Part shown: one piece after another, positions 1 to 11,897 of the stretch
Layout of the letters: every line of letters starts with the position of its first letter
Position numbering within the stretch: position 1 is the stretch's first letter
NCBI RefSeq assembly: GCF_014279595.1
Contig: NZ_CP047943.1
Location: 2,416,422-2,480,421, forward strand
Length of the DNA: 64,000 nt
Direction of reading: 5' to 3'
DNA from: Synechococcus sp. RS9909
GTDB taxonomy: Bacteria; Cyanobacteriota; Cyanobacteriia; PCC-6307; Cyanobiaceae
Position numbers and translations under genes: made by a program
The notes under the pieces: model-generated
Seen by the model: the letters and a program-made list of their open reading frames with translations, nothing else
Databases searched by the model: none
What the model was told of the DNA's origin: nothing

Positions 1-696
1 ACAGGCCGGCAGGCGACGCAGGCGCTCCACCAGACGGCGCAGCTGGGCGGAATCCTGCAGCTCCCGCAGGCCGGGAGTGTTGGGGGAGCTGACATTGATC
101 ACGGCATAGTCGGCCAGGGGAGCGAGCAGCTCCAGCGAGGAGGCGTAATCGTCGGGGGCCTGCTCCAGCGATGTGACCTTCGACTTGCCCAGATTGATGC
201 CCAGAACGGCCGGCCGCTGCCCAGGGGGAGGCAGGGCCTGCCGCTCCAGGGTGCGGCGCATCGCCTCAGCACCGTCGTTGTTGAAGCCCATCCGGTTCAG
301 GGCGGCCCGTTCCGCCGCCAGACGGAACAGACGCGGCCGGGGGTTGCCCGGCTGGGCATGCCAGGTGACCGTTCCCACCTCGGCGAAACCGAACCCGAAG
401 CGATCCCACACACCCGCAGCCACACCGTTCTTGTCGAACCCGGCCGCCAGACCCACCGGGTTGGCAAAACGACAACCGAACAGCACCTGCTCCAAACGGA
501 GATCACGACGATTCAGCTCACCGGCAACACCCTGCAGAACCGTCGACACCCCGGGCCACTGGCGCCTGAGGCTGGCCTGCCCCAGAGCCAACAGGGCCGA
601 GCGACTCAACTGCTCCGCATCCAGCCCCTCATCCCGGGCCAGCACCGGACCGAGCCAGCGGCGGTAAAAACTCCCGGTGGAGAACGGCTCGGCCAT
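1..696 (-). CDS. pyrD: Dihydroorotate dehydrogenase (quinone), class 2, 3' end missing
   Basis: This gene encodes the membrane-associated, quinone-linked enzyme that oxidises dihydroorotate to orotate in pyrimidine synthesis. I translated the minus strand from the ATG at 696. The 232 visible codons read on to the window edge, so the C-terminal third is missing. Class 2 hallmarks are visible: an N-terminal helical extension (about residues 1-60), then [41 protein letters not shown] and [11 protein letters not shown], which form the FMN and substrate site. The extension indicates the quinone-dependent rather than the soluble class. It starts 12 bases after the rnhA stop, so the two probably share a transcript. 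Confidence 0.95.
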   Translation of the reverse strand, partial: MAEPFSTGSFYRRWLGPVLARDEGLDAEQLSRSALLALGQASLRRQWPGVSTVLQGVAGELNRRDLRLEQVLFGCRFANPVGLAAGFDKNGVAAGVWDRFGFGFAEVGTVTWHAQPGNPRPRLFRLAAERAALNRMGFNNDGAEAMRRTLERQALPPPGQRPAVLGINLGKSKVTSLEQAPDDYASSLELLAPLADYAVINVSSPNTPGLRELQDSAQLRRLVERLRRLPAC

Positions 697-708
697 CAGC
701 CCGCCCAG

Positions 709-1197
709 TCAGTGCAACTCTGATCCTGCCGTGCCACGGGAGAAGGCGACAGCGATCTGATCGACGCGATCGTTATCGGGGTCGCCACTATGTCCTTTGA
801 CGTAACGCAAAGGCACATCCGCCAGGCGGGCGCTGTCGAGAGCCTTCCACAGGTCTTGATTGAGCACGGGTTTCCCCGCCGCCGTCTTCCAACCCTTGCG
901 TTTCCAGCCCGCCATCCAGGACCCGAGCCCATCAATCAGGTATTTGCTGTCGGTGCGCAGGGTCAGGTCGGGGTGCCTGGGGAGATCCTTCAGGCGTTCG
1001 AGGGCCGCAAGTGCCGCCTGCAGTTCCATCCGGTTGTTGGTGGTGGCCGGATCGAAGCCGCCGAACTCCTCGACGCTGCCATCCTCAAACCGAATCAGAA
1101 CGCCCCAGCCGCCGGGACCGGGGTTGCCACTGCAGGCCCCATCCGTGGCGACGGCCACGACCCGACCGCGACCCTCAGCAGCGGAGCGCTCAACCAT
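709..1197 (-). CDS. rnhA: Ribonuclease HI
   Basis: RNase HI cuts the RNA strand of RNA-DNA hybrids, for example primers and R-loops. The 162-residue length is usual for bacterial RNase HI. The catalytic acidic set can be read in order: Asp19 in [14 protein letters not shown], Glu58 in NNRMELQAA, Asp83 in [10 protein letters not shown] and Asp146 in DNDRVDQIA, with the loop histidine in KGHSG. It lies just upstream of pyrD on the same strand. The DUF3747 gene starts 61 bases away in the opposite direction, so the space between must hold both promoters. Confidence 0.95.
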   Translation of the reverse strand: MVERSAAEGRGRVVAVATDGACSGNPGPGGWGVLIRFEDGSVEEFGGFDPATTNNRMELQAALAALERLKDLPRHPDLTLRTDSKYLIDGLGSWMAGWKRKGWKTAAGKPVLNQDLWKALDSARLADVPLRYVKGHSGDPDNDRVDQIAVAFSRGTAGSELH

Positions 1198-1258
1198 TGG
1201 TCACCTCGGGGCATGTTCGATACAACACGGCCATATCCCCGCCAAGGAGAACACCGCC

Positions 1259-1954
1259 ATGTCGCGAACCTACCCTGGAAGCCTGGCGGCGGGCCTGCTG
1301 CTGAGCCTCACGGGCTTGCCCCTGCTGGCAGCTGGCCTGTTCGACAGCCAGCCCCTCGACGAGGAGCGCTTTGCTGTGCTGGCCCAGGCCGTGGGGGGCA
1401 ACAGCTGGAAGTTGCTGGTGCTGGAGCAGATCAAAGCGCGACCGCTCTGCTGGGAGGAGCGGGCCGATGGCCTGGTGAAGCCCTCCTTGAACGATTTCGA
1501 CTTCACGGGAATCTGCAGCCGCTACCTCGACAGCAACGGCTATTCCCTGCGCGCCGGTGACGAGGACATGGACCGCAGCTTCCGGCTGCGGCTGCAGCAG
1601 GATCGCGACGACCTCGTGCTGATGGCGATCGATCCGGATCAGGGAGTGCCGATCCCGGTGGCCCGCGCCAGCCGTCCCCGTCGTGATCGACACGCCTTCG
1701 TGAAACTGAACCTGGATCCGGGCTGGAGCCTGGAACGACGGGCCTACAAAGGGCGCACCCTCAGCCATGTGTATTTCGCCCACCAGGACTCCACCCCCCA
1801 ACTCCTCGCCAAGGCGCGGGGTGGGGAACCGCCCCAACGCTTCCGTGGCCTGGGGCGACCGACGGCACCCGGCGCACCGCAACTGGCGTCCCGCGGCAGC
1901 AACCTGCAAGGCAGGGGGCCGATCCGGCTGGAGGTGATCCCCTATCGCCCCTGA
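1259..1954 (+). CDS. DUF3747 family exported protein
   Basis: This is a 231-residue protein of a cyanobacterial family with no established function. The ATG at 1259 has an AAGGAGA ribosome site about 9 bases upstream and is followed by a signal peptide (hydrophobic stretch at about residues 8-25, ending LLAAG). That makes it better than the longer frame that opens upstream. The mature part contains FTGICSRYLDSNGYSLR and a later LDPGWSLERRAYKGR block, which I recognise as typical of DUF3747. The C-terminal 40 residues are rich in Gly, Arg and Pro. It is transcribed away from rnhA. The terminator further downstream at about 2090 belongs more naturally to the sRNA than to this gene. Confidence 0.75.
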   Translation: MSRTYPGSLAAGLLLSLTGLPLLAAGLFDSQPLDEERFAVLAQAVGGNSWKLLVLEQIKARPLCWEERADGLVKPSLNDFDFTGICSRYLDSNGYSLRAGDEDMDRSFRLRLQQDRDDLVLMAIDPDQGVPIPVARASRPRRDRHAFVKLNLDPGWSLERRAYKGRTLSHVYFAHQDSTPQLLAKARGGEPPQRFRGLGRPTAPGAPQLASRGSNLQGRGPIRLEVIPYRP

Positions 1955-2011
1955 GGGCAGGGACAGTTCCAGGAGCGCCCCCGAAGGAGCACATCCACCT
2001 GTTCACGCCCT

Positions 2012-2017
2012 TAATTT
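2012..2017 (+). promoter_or_regulatory. Putative -10 box of the Yfr2-like sRNA
   Basis: TAATTT lies in a short AT-rich island (CCTTAATTTAAATC) within GC-rich sequence, 6-7 bases before the complementary motif at which the RNA probably begins. No good -35 element is visible. Confidence 0.45.
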
Positions 2018-2021
2018 AAAT

Positions 2022-2118
2022 CGTGTGAGGAGTGCCGAGCGCCTCTTCAGGGTCGAAACAAGGACAGACTCCTGCAACGCGTTCCACTCAAGACCTCGCC
2101 TTCGGCGGGGTCTTTTTG
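2022..2118 (+). ncRNA. yfr2: Yfr2-family (Cyano-1 type) small RNA
   Basis: Yfr2 RNAs are abundant cyanobacterial sRNAs whose conserved motif is nearly complementary to that of Yfr1 (ACUCCUCACAC). Here GTGTGAGGAGT at 2023-2033 is the exact complement of that 11-mer, close to the predicted RNA 5' end. A GTCGAAACAAGG segment at 2052-2063 follows. The gene ends in a strong intrinsic terminator at 2090-2117. A TAATTT box at 2012-2017 would place the start near 2023, giving an RNA of about 95 bases, which fits the family. No protein frame here looks real. The assignment rests on the motif, the length and the terminator; the family alignment could not be checked. Confidence 0.65.
2090..2117 (+). terminator. 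Intrinsic terminator of the Yfr2-like sRNA
   Basis: A 10-base-pair stem (2090-2099 with 2105-2114) carries a CTTCG loop at 2100-2104. Its 3' arm runs into a T-tract at 2113-2117. The T-tract is on the plus strand only, so it ends plus-strand transcription. Confidence 0.85.
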
Positions 2119-2161
2119 TTGGACGGGTCACCGCTGCGACAGCGAAGACGTCGGCCCACCC

Positions 2162-2188
2162 AAAAAGGCCGGCCCGTGTGGGCCGGCC
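2162..2188 (-). terminator. Intrinsic terminator of the rplJ-rplL operon
   Basis: A perfect 9-base-pair stem, GGCCGGCCC (2167-2175) with GGGCCGGCC (2180-2188), has a 4-base loop. On the minus strand it is followed by five T residues (AAAAA at 2162-2166 on the plus strand). It lies 38 bases past the rplL stop codon. Confidence 0.9.
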
Positions 2189-2225
2189 CTGTGCGCATAA
2201 CAGCAGGGGCCTCAGCCCCAGGCGA

Positions 2226-2618
2226 TCACTTGAGGGTGACCTTGCCGCCGACCTCTTCAATGGCCTTCTTGAGGGCTTCAGCCTCATCCTTCGACACACC
2301 TTCCTTGATGGCCTTGGGAGCGGCTTCCACCATGGCTTTCGCATCGCCGAGGCCGAGGCCGGTGGCTTCGCGAACAGCCTTGAGGACCTTGATCTTGGCG
2401 GAAGCTTCGAAGCTTTCCAGCACAACATCGAATTCGGTCTTTTCTTCGGCAGCTTCACCACCACCGCCAGCGGCGGCGCCAGGAGCGGCCATCACCACAC
2501 CAGCGGATGCGGCAGCAGACACACCGAAAGCATCCTCGATCTGCTTGACAAGCTCAGAGGCTTCCAGCAGGGAGAGAGATTTCAGTGATTCGAGAATTTC
2601 GTCGGTTTTTGCAGACAT
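2226..2618 (-). CDS. rplL: 50S ribosomal protein L7/L12
   Basis: L7/L12 forms the flexible ribosomal stalk that recruits translation GTPases. The 130 residues show the N-terminal dimerisation region (about 1-35, [21 protein letters not shown]), a hinge rich in Ala and Gly (about 36-58) and the globular C-terminal domain. That domain includes [32 protein letters not shown] and the closing [10 protein letters not shown]. It is the last gene of the ribosomal run, 47 bases after rplJ and just before a strong terminator. Confidence 0.98.
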   Translation of the reverse strand: MSAKTDEILESLKSLSLLEASELVKQIEDAFGVSAAASAGVVMAAPGAAAGGGGEAAEEKTEFDVVLESFEASAKIKVLKAVREATGLGLGDAKAMVEAAPKAIKEGVSKDEAEALKKAIEEVGGKVTLK

Positions 2619-2665
2619 GGTTGGGAATCAGCAACAGATCAAATGAACAGTCGGGTCGAAGACGA

Positions 2666-3193
2666 TCAGCTGTCGCCGGATTCGGCGTGCTGCTTGAGCG
2701 CCCGAGCGAGACCGGAGGGAACCTCGTTGATGCCAACAGCCACCTTGGTGGCCACTGCATTGATGGCACCGGCAATCTGGGCCATGAGCACTTCCTTGGA
2801 GGGAAGGTCACCGATGGCTTTGATCTCGTCCTGAGAAAGGAGCTTGCCTTCGAAAAGGCCGCCCTTGGTCTCGGATTTCTTGGTGTCCTTCTGGAAAGCC
2901 TGAACGGCTTTCACGGCACCACCCACATCGCCCTTCACCAGGACGAAGGCGTTGGTGCCACTCAGCAGGGAGTCGAGATTCGACCAGGCACTGTCACCAT
3001 CAATGGCACGACGCATCAAGGTGTTTTTGGTCACCTTGCACACACCGTTGCTGGCCTGCAGACGCGTCCGCAGATCAGACATCTCTTTGATGGAAAGGCC
3101 CTGATAATCCAGAACCAGTGCCATTTCGGCCTCGCCAAGGAGCTGCTTGAGCTCTTCGACGATCTGTTGCTTGCTCTCCAGCGTGCGGCCCAT
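2666..3193 (-). CDS. rplJ: 50S ribosomal protein L10
   Basis: L10 anchors L7/L12 dimers to the ribosome. I chose the ATG at 3193 ([16 protein letters not shown], 175 residues) because family members start this way. The longer frame upstream reads through what should be the regulatory leader. The RNA-binding N-terminal domain includes [17 protein letters not shown] and KNTLMRRAI, and the C-terminal helix ends [14 protein letters not shown]. It is preceded by a roughly 230-base leader and followed closely by rplL. Confidence 0.97.
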   Translation of the reverse strand: MGRTLESKQQIVEELKQLLGEAEMALVLDYQGLSIKEMSDLRTRLQASNGVCKVTKNTLMRRAIDGDSAWSNLDSLLSGTNAFVLVKGDVGGAVKAVQAFQKDTKKSETKGGLFEGKLLSQDEIKAIGDLPSKEVLMAQIAGAINAVATKVAVGINEVPSGLARALKQHAESGDS

Positions 3194-3420
3194 AGGAATT
3201 GGATCGGATCGAGGGGAACAAGCTGGGCACACGGCCGATCAACACTCCCGTGAAAGAGCGGAGGCCGCGTGTCGATCCAATCCCGTCAGGGAAAAACCGT
3301 CGCGTCTGCCTCGGCAGGACTTACGGCGTTCAGCTCTTGATTCCAGGAATCAGGAGTGATCGTCACCTGCTGTCTATGGCCGGGCGCGTGCCCGTCTGGC
3401 GAAAGCCAGTCAATCAGCCT
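3194..3420 (-). promoter_or_regulatory. Ribosomal protein L10 leader (autoregulatory mRNA leader)
   Basis: This is the unusually long rplA-rplJ spacer within an otherwise tight operon. Read on the minus strand it contains AGTCCTGCCGAGGCAGACG followed by GACGGTTTTTCCCTGACGGG, resembling the conserved core of the L10(L8) binding leader. A hairpin GATTCCTGGAATC lies upstream. In bacteria this leader lets excess L10-L12 complex repress its own mRNA. The resemblance is by eye; exact boundaries are not known. Confidence 0.6.
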
Positions 3421-3431
3421 ACAGGAGAGCG

Positions 3432-4139
3432 TCAGCCCTCCTGTTTGATGTCCTGCAGAGCAGCCACATCCACTTCCACAGAGGGCCCCATAGTGGAGGT
3501 CACGTAGAGGCTCTTCCAGTAGCGGCCCTTGGCACCACTGGGCTTGTTGCGATCAATCGTTTCCTGAAGCGTCTTCAGATTCTCCAGCAACGCATCCGCC
3601 GCAAAGCTGGCCTTGCCGAAGCGCACATGCACGATGCCGGTGCGATCGGCGCGGAATTCCAGTTTGCCCGCTTTGAATTCCTGGATGGCGCCGGCGAGAT
3701 CGGTGGTGACGGTGCCGGCCTTCGGGTTCGGCATCAGGCCACGGGGGCCGAGCACACGACCCAGTTTCGCCACCTTGGGCATCATGTCGGGGGTGGCGAT
3801 CAGCAGATCGAAGTCCATCTCCCCCTTGGCGATGCTCTCCACCAGGTCGTCATCGCCGGCGAGTTCAGCACCGGCAGCCTTGGCCTCCGCCACCTTTTCA
3901 CCGCGGGTCACCACGGCGATGCGCACGGTCTGACCCGTGCCATTCGGCAACGCCACGGTGGTGCGCAGCTGCTGGTCGGTGTACTTGGGGTCGATGCCGA
4001 GGCGCACATGGGCCTCCATCGTTTCGTCGAACTTGGCGGTGGCGTTGTCTTTAACGAGCTGAATCGCCTCAAGCGGCTCGTAGGCGCGCTCCTCAATCTT
4101 GTTGACGAGGCTGGCCAGACGTTTGGAAAGTTTTGGCAT
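3432..4139 (-). CDS. rplA: 50S ribosomal protein L1
   Basis: L1 binds 23S rRNA at the mobile L1 stalk near the E site and often represses its own mRNA. The 235 residues contain the family landmarks: [71 protein letters not shown], and the C-terminal [18 protein letters not shown]. The length is normal. It follows rplK by 80 bases and precedes the L10 leader. Confidence 0.98.
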   Translation of the reverse strand: MPKLSKRLASLVNKIEERAYEPLEAIQLVKDNATAKFDETMEAHVRLGIDPKYTDQQLRTTVALPNGTGQTVRIAVVTRGEKVAEAKAAGAELAGDDDLVESIAKGEMDFDLLIATPDMMPKVAKLGRVLGPRGLMPNPKAGTVTTDLAGAIQEFKAGKLEFRADRTGIVHVRFGKASFAADALLENLKTLQETIDRNKPSGAKGRYWKSLYVTSTMGPSVEVDVAALQDIKQEG

Positions 4140-4219
4140 AGCAGAGATGGGGTGCAGGCGATCGAACGCGATCTCCCCCGAAAAGGAACAGTGAATGAAA
4201 CGGAGTGGACGACCGCTGA

Positions 4220-4645
4220 TCAGTCGTTGATGGCCACGCCCATGTTGCGGGCTGTGCCTTCAATGATGCGCATGGCTGACTCAACGCTGGTGCAGTTGAG
4301 GTCAGGCAGCTTGGTCTTGGCGATCTCCTCGAGCTGGGTGCGGCTGATCGAGCCAACGCTGCCCTTGGCGGATTCACCGGAACCTTTCTCGATTCCAGCG
4401 GCCTTGGTGATCAGCACCGACGCCGGAGGCGTTTTGGTGATGAAGGTGAAACTGCGGTCTTCAAAGACCGAAATCTCCACCGGGATCACAAACCCGGCCT
4501 TGTCCTGGGTGCGGGCGTTGTACTCCTTGCAGAACGCCATGATGTTGACCCCGTGCTGACCGAGGGCAGGACCCACGGGCGGTGCAGGGTTGGCTTTGCC
4601 GGCCTGTAGGGCCAGCTTGATCACAGCTACGACTTTCTTGGCCAT
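4220..4645 (-). CDS. rplK: 50S ribosomal protein L11
   Basis: L11 forms the GTPase-associated centre with 23S rRNA. The 141 residues match the usual length. It begins [20 protein letters not shown] and continues [22 protein letters not shown]; the C-terminal RNA-binding domain includes the [21 protein letters not shown] block. It sits between nusG and rplA in the conserved secE-nusG-rplK-rplA order. Confidence 0.98.
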   Translation of the reverse strand: MAKKVVAVIKLALQAGKANPAPPVGPALGQHGVNIMAFCKEYNARTQDKAGFVIPVEISVFEDRSFTFITKTPPASVLITKAAGIEKGSGESAKGSVGSISRTQLEEIAKTKLPDLNCTSVESAMRIIEGTARNMGVAIND

Positions 4646-4673
4646 CGGCGAGCGGAGTTGAACATCTGCGGAT

Positions 4674-4745
4674 CACCTGACCCGTGGGCCAGGTGCGGCG
4701 GGATGGCGAAGCATCCCTCAGGCCGTCCTCCGCAGGGAGACGGCC
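4674..4745 (-). other. Two hairpins in the nusG-rplK spacer
   Basis: The 109-base spacer holds two inverted repeats: GGCCGTC (4721-4727) with GACGGCC (4739-4745), and CACCTG (4674-4679) with CAGGTG (4690-4695). Neither is followed by a T-tract, so they are not standard terminators. They may be processing sites or a ribosomal-protein leader structure for rplK-rplA. Confidence 0.4.
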
Positions 4746-4754
4746 GCCGCCCAT

Positions 4755-5417
4755 TCAGTTCTGTTTGCTGACCTGAGAGAACTCAAGCTCCACAGGGGTC
4801 TCCCGACCGAAGATCGAGAGCAGAGCCTTGAGCTTGCTCCGTTCTCCGGACACCTCGATCACCTCACCCTGGAAGTCCTTGAACGGACCTGCCGTGACGA
4901 GGATCTGATCGCCTTCGGTGAGGTCCACCTTCACCACGGTTTTCTTCTCTGCCGCCCGCTTGAAGATGCGATCCACCTCCGAACGACTGAGGGGGCGGGG
5001 TTTGATGTGCCCCCGGGCCTTCCCGGTGGCGCGACGATCCTCGGCACCCACGAAATTGATCACGTTCGGGGTGCTGCGCACCGCCATCATCGTGTCTTCA
5101 TCGAGCACCATCCGCACCAGCACATACCCCGGAAACACCTTTTCCTCGGTCGACTGACGGCTGCCGTCCTTCTTGACCTTCACCGCCGGCGTTTCCGGAA
5201 TCTCAATCTCCAGAATCCGGTTGCTGACGCCGAGGGTGACCGCCCGCTGCTCCAACGTGGCCTTCACCTTCTTCTCGCAACTGGACGCCACCTGCACGGC
5301 ATACCAGCGGGCCACGGATGTGCGGGGCGCCGTCGACGCCGTGCCCTGCTCACCCTCATTCGGTGCGGGAAGATCGAGAACTTCAGGAGTCTCGGTGGTG
5401 AGATCGACGTCAGACAC
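4755..5417 (-). CDS. nusG: Transcription termination/antitermination factor NusG
   Basis: NusG binds RNA polymerase, affecting pausing, Rho action and transcription-translation coupling. The 220 residues begin with an acidic, low-complexity extension (about 1-33). The NGN domain follows (RWYAVQVASSCEKKVKATLEQR through FPGYVLVRMVLDEDTMMAVRSTPNVINFVG). The KOW domain closes the protein (EGDQILVTAGPFKDFQGEVIEV to ETPVELEFSQVSK). It lies 60 bases downstream of secE. Confidence 0.97.
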   Translation of the reverse strand: MSDVDLTTETPEVLDLPAPNEGEQGTASTAPRTSVARWYAVQVASSCEKKVKATLEQRAVTLGVSNRILEIEIPETPAVKVKKDGSRQSTEEKVFPGYVLVRMVLDEDTMMAVRSTPNVINFVGAEDRRATGKARGHIKPRPLSRSEVDRIFKRAAEKKTVVKVDLTEGDQILVTAGPFKDFQGEVIEVSGERSKLKALLSIFGRETPVELEFSQVSKQN

Positions 5418-5477
5418 TGGCGGGGGATGGAGAAATGCGGAAAAGAAAAGCTCGAAGGGAAGGGCCTCGCCCTGGTC

Positions 5478-5750
5478 TCAACGGAACAACTGGGACGCCG
5501 CCCAGCCATAGAACCGACTGAGCGCTGCGATGGCTGCCGCCGACAGACTCACCATCAAGATCACAGCGATGGATTCGCTGAACAGCTGCTGACGGCTGGG
5601 CCAGACCACCAACTTCAGCTCCTCGACCGCGGCTGCCAGAAATCCCCCCTTCCGACCCTCGGCGGAAGGAGCCTGCGGCTTGCTCGCTGCTTTGTCCTCA
5701 GATGTGGGGGTGGTCACGGTTTCGGAGCCGGAATTGCCGTCGGCGTGCAT
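5478..5750 (-). CDS. secE: Preprotein translocase subunit SecE
   Basis: SecE is the clamp subunit of the SecYEG channel. I start it at the ATG at 5750 (90 residues), which is preferable to a TTG 15 bases upstream. The first 40 residues are polar. The amphipathic motif EELKLVVWPSRQQLFSES comes next, and one transmembrane helix (AVILMVSLSAAAIAALSRFYGW) ends the protein, as in short cyanobacterial SecE. It is followed by nusG in the standard order. Confidence 0.93.
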   Translation of the reverse strand: MHADGNSGSETVTTPTSEDKAASKPQAPSAEGRKGGFLAAAVEELKLVVWPSRQQLFSESIAVILMVSLSAAAIAALSRFYGWAASQLFR

Positions 5751-5794
5751 GACACCTGTCGGCAAACAGTCACCTTACCGGATGCCTGACGGGC

Positions 5795-8536
<2,742 letters not shown>

Positions 8537-8554
8537 GCGGTTGCGCCGAAGCGA

Positions 8555-8953
8555 TCAGGACGACGCCCTGGACGCGAGCTGAATCAGCTCCACTTTGTAG
8601 CCATCTGGATCCTCCACGAAGGCGATCACCGTGCTGCCGTGCTTCATCGGCCCCGGTTCCCTCACCACGCGCCCACCCTTGTCGGCAATCGCCGCACAGG
8701 TGGCCTGGATGTCATCCACACCGAGGGCGATGTGGCCGTAGCCATCACCCAGGGCGTAATGGTCGGTGTCCCAGTTGTGGGTCAGCTCCAGCACGGTGTG
8801 GTCGCTCTCCTCGCCGTATCCCACGAAAGCGAGCGTGAACCGACCGGAGGGGTAGTCCTTGCGGCGCAGCAACTGCATCCCCAGCACCTCGGTGTAGAAG
8901 CGCAGCGATCGCTCCAGATCCCCCACGCGCAGCATCGTGTGCAGCATGCGCAT
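8555..8953 (-). CDS. gloA: Lactoylglutathione lyase (glyoxalase I)
   Basis: GloA isomerises the methylglyoxal-glutathione hemithioacetal to S-lactoylglutathione. From the ATG at 8953 it is 132 residues, starting [26 protein letters not shown], the classic start; the longer frame upstream lacks family similarity. Likely metal ligands are His5, the Glu in HTVLELTHN, the His in [10 protein letters not shown] and the Glu in GYKVELIQ. It probably shares a transcript with clpB2 and is divergent from eno, 100 bases away. Confidence 0.94.
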   Translation of the reverse strand: MRMLHTMLRVGDLERSLRFYTEVLGMQLLRRKDYPSGRFTLAFVGYGEESDHTVLELTHNWDTDHYALGDGYGHIALGVDDIQATCAAIADKGGRVVREPGPMKHGSTVIAFVEDPDGYKVELIQLASRASS

Positions 8954-9026
8954 TGGCGTCAACTCCCAGCCTCTCTCCCAGCATGGTGCCAAAGCACACC
9001 AAGAAGGGTCAGGGGGAGACCCATAA

Positions 9027-10346
<1,320 letters not shown>

Positions 10347-10359
10347 CCGCCTTCGATCG

Positions 10360-11115
10360 ATGCCCGCGGACTCTGGCGGTCATTGGCTGCTCCCTCAACT
10401 GCTTGACCCCAAGCGGTTGAGCAAAATGCGTGATCAGCTGATTGCACGGGCAAATTCGAAGACGCTGCAATCAGGACGCCAGGCCCTACTCGGAATTCAG
10501 GCCGATGGATCCCACCTGGCAGCATCATCCTTGGATGCGGAACTGTTTGCCCTACTGACAGATCCCGCCCTGATCGCAGCGGTGAAACGGGTGAGCGGAT
10601 ACCCAATGGTGCGTCCTTTCCAATTCGATCTGCTCACGAAGGCGCCCGGAGCACCTGAAACCCCTTGGCATAGAGATCGCGATTTTCTTCCGATTGATCG
10701 GCAGAGTTATACCTGCTGGATTCCCCTCGATCCCATCCCTGAGGCCTGCACCCTGGTGTATGCGGAAGGCACGGCCTCGATGGCACCCACTCGCACAGAT
10801 ATGCCTGACCCCGCAAGCCTCAAGCGGCTGCTCGAAAGCCATGGTGCACCGTTCCGGCGGCTGCCGGAGATGAAGCCTGGCGATGTGGACATCCACGAAG
10901 GACATGTCTGGCACTTCGGCCCAGCCAACAGCACTCCACACTGGCGGCGGGCTCTCGGCGTGGCCTTCGTTGAACATGGGACCTTGCTTTGCACCGATCC
11001 CGAAGGCTTTTCAGGCCCTGCGGGTGCACGGATGCGGCGCGCAACCTTGCAGTCACTCTTCGGCCCGAATGCCGAGGGCCAACCCGTCGAGGGCGAGCGA
11101 CATCCGCTTCTTTGA
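10360..11115 (+). CDS. Phytanoyl-CoA dioxygenase (PhyH)-like Fe(II)/2-oxoglutarate oxygenase
   Basis: This 251-residue protein resembles PhyH-type non-haem iron oxygenases, which hydroxylate small molecules using 2-oxoglutarate. The expected iron triad is visible as His104 and Asp106 in PWHRDRD and His185 in HVWHFGPANS. Arg198 in HWRRALGVAF is placed to hold 2-oxoglutarate, and PGDVDIH precedes the distal histidine as in the family. The substrate is unknown. It starts 13 bases after eno and overlaps the next gene at TGATG, so the two are translationally coupled. Codon use looks less GC-rich than eno, suggesting an accessory insertion. Confidence 0.75.
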   Translation: MPADSGGHWLLPQLLDPKRLSKMRDQLIARANSKTLQSGRQALLGIQADGSHLAASSLDAELFALLTDPALIAAVKRVSGYPMVRPFQFDLLTKAPGAPETPWHRDRDFLPIDRQSYTCWIPLDPIPEACTLVYAEGTASMAPTRTDMPDPASLKRLLESHGAPFRRLPEMKPGDVDIHEGHVWHFGPANSTPHWRRALGVAFVEHGTLLCTDPEGFSGPAGARMRRATLQSLFGPNAEGQPVEGERHPLL

Positions 11116-11897
11116 TGGTGTCATTTGAAGCCTTCATGGCGGAGATCACTCGTGGCAAGCATGACCACCTCCAGCCAGAACACACCTTCGTGCAATGTCT
11201 ACCCAAGATGGGCTCAACGGCGTTGAGTGCATCACTCAACAATGCCATTCACGAGTTCGAGATGGACTCAGCGCCGCAGCTGGCAGCCCAGCGCAATCAG
11301 CCAGGCTTTGCATCAGCCCGCTGGCAGTGGCTTCATCATCGCCGCCTGACGCTTGAGGGAAAAACAGACGTCTGCACCAGCCTTTTTCTACTGACGGCTG
11401 ACCTTCCCACCACCGAGTTGGAAGCCAGGGGATTCCGCCGCCTTTTCTTGAACCGCTCTCTGAGACCCTGGCTTCAAAGTATCGCCAACTGGAGCTTTCA
11501 ACACCGTCAGAACCCTCGACGCGACACATGGCAACAGAGCTATAAGCAGTTCGTCAGCACAAGTGATCCATCCCTGGCAGACACCATGCCTCAATCCTTA
11601 ACAACGCTGAAGGAGATGGCTCGCTTCTGGATCCCCGTTTGGCTGACCTATCAACACTGGATCGCGACCGCCCATCTCGCCATAGCACCCAATTCAAACC
11701 AGCACCAGACTGTGTTGATCAGCGACCATCACTCCATCCCAAAAATCGCCAACCAAAGCACATTTTCCAGTCAGTTCAAAAAAGAGTTCGATCGGCTGAT
11801 CCCTGCCATGCCAGCCCTCAGCGGCAATCCCACCAAAGACAATGCCTTCCACCAGGCAGTTCGGGCGAGACTCCTGAACAACAGATCAACGCTCTGA
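11115..11897 (+). CDS. Sulfotransferase-like protein
   Basis: No family name is certain. The 260-residue product begins at the ATG overlapping the stop of the dioxygenase gene. It has TFVQCLPKMGSTAL near residues 24-37, which resembles the 5'-phosphosulphate-binding loop of PAPS sulfotransferases (PKSGTT). Further on, NRSLRPWLQS fits the 3'-phosphate motif (Arg, seven residues, Ser). A PAPS-type sulfotransferase fold is therefore plausible, acting on a product of its partner, but the rest shows no further recognisable signature. It is AT-richer than its neighbours and its 3' end overlaps the convergent ABC1 kinase gene by 12 bases. Confidence 0.6.
   Translation: MVSFEAFMAEITRGKHDHLQPEHTFVQCLPKMGSTALSASLNNAIHEFEMDSAPQLAAQRNQPGFASARWQWLHHRRLTLEGKTDVCTSLFLLTADLPTTELEARGFRRLFLNRSLRPWLQSIANWSFQHRQNPRRDTWQQSYKQFVSTSDPSLADTMPQSLTTLKEMARFWIPVWLTYQHWIATAHLAIAPNSNQHQTVLISDHHSIPKIANQSTFSSQFKKEFDRLIPAMPALSGNPTKDNAFHQAVRARLLNNRSTL

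Noticed and set aside
2023-2033. Yfr1 sRNA on the minus strand (ACTCCTCACAC is present there)
   Set aside because: On the minus strand the motif is not followed by a terminator hairpin with a T-tract. On the plus strand, promoter, motif and terminator line up, so Yfr2 on the plus strand fits better.
2090-2117. Terminator of the DUF3747 gene
   Set aside because: It is 136 bases past the stop codon with a separate promoter and sRNA-like sequence in between. Read-through from DUF3747 could still end here.
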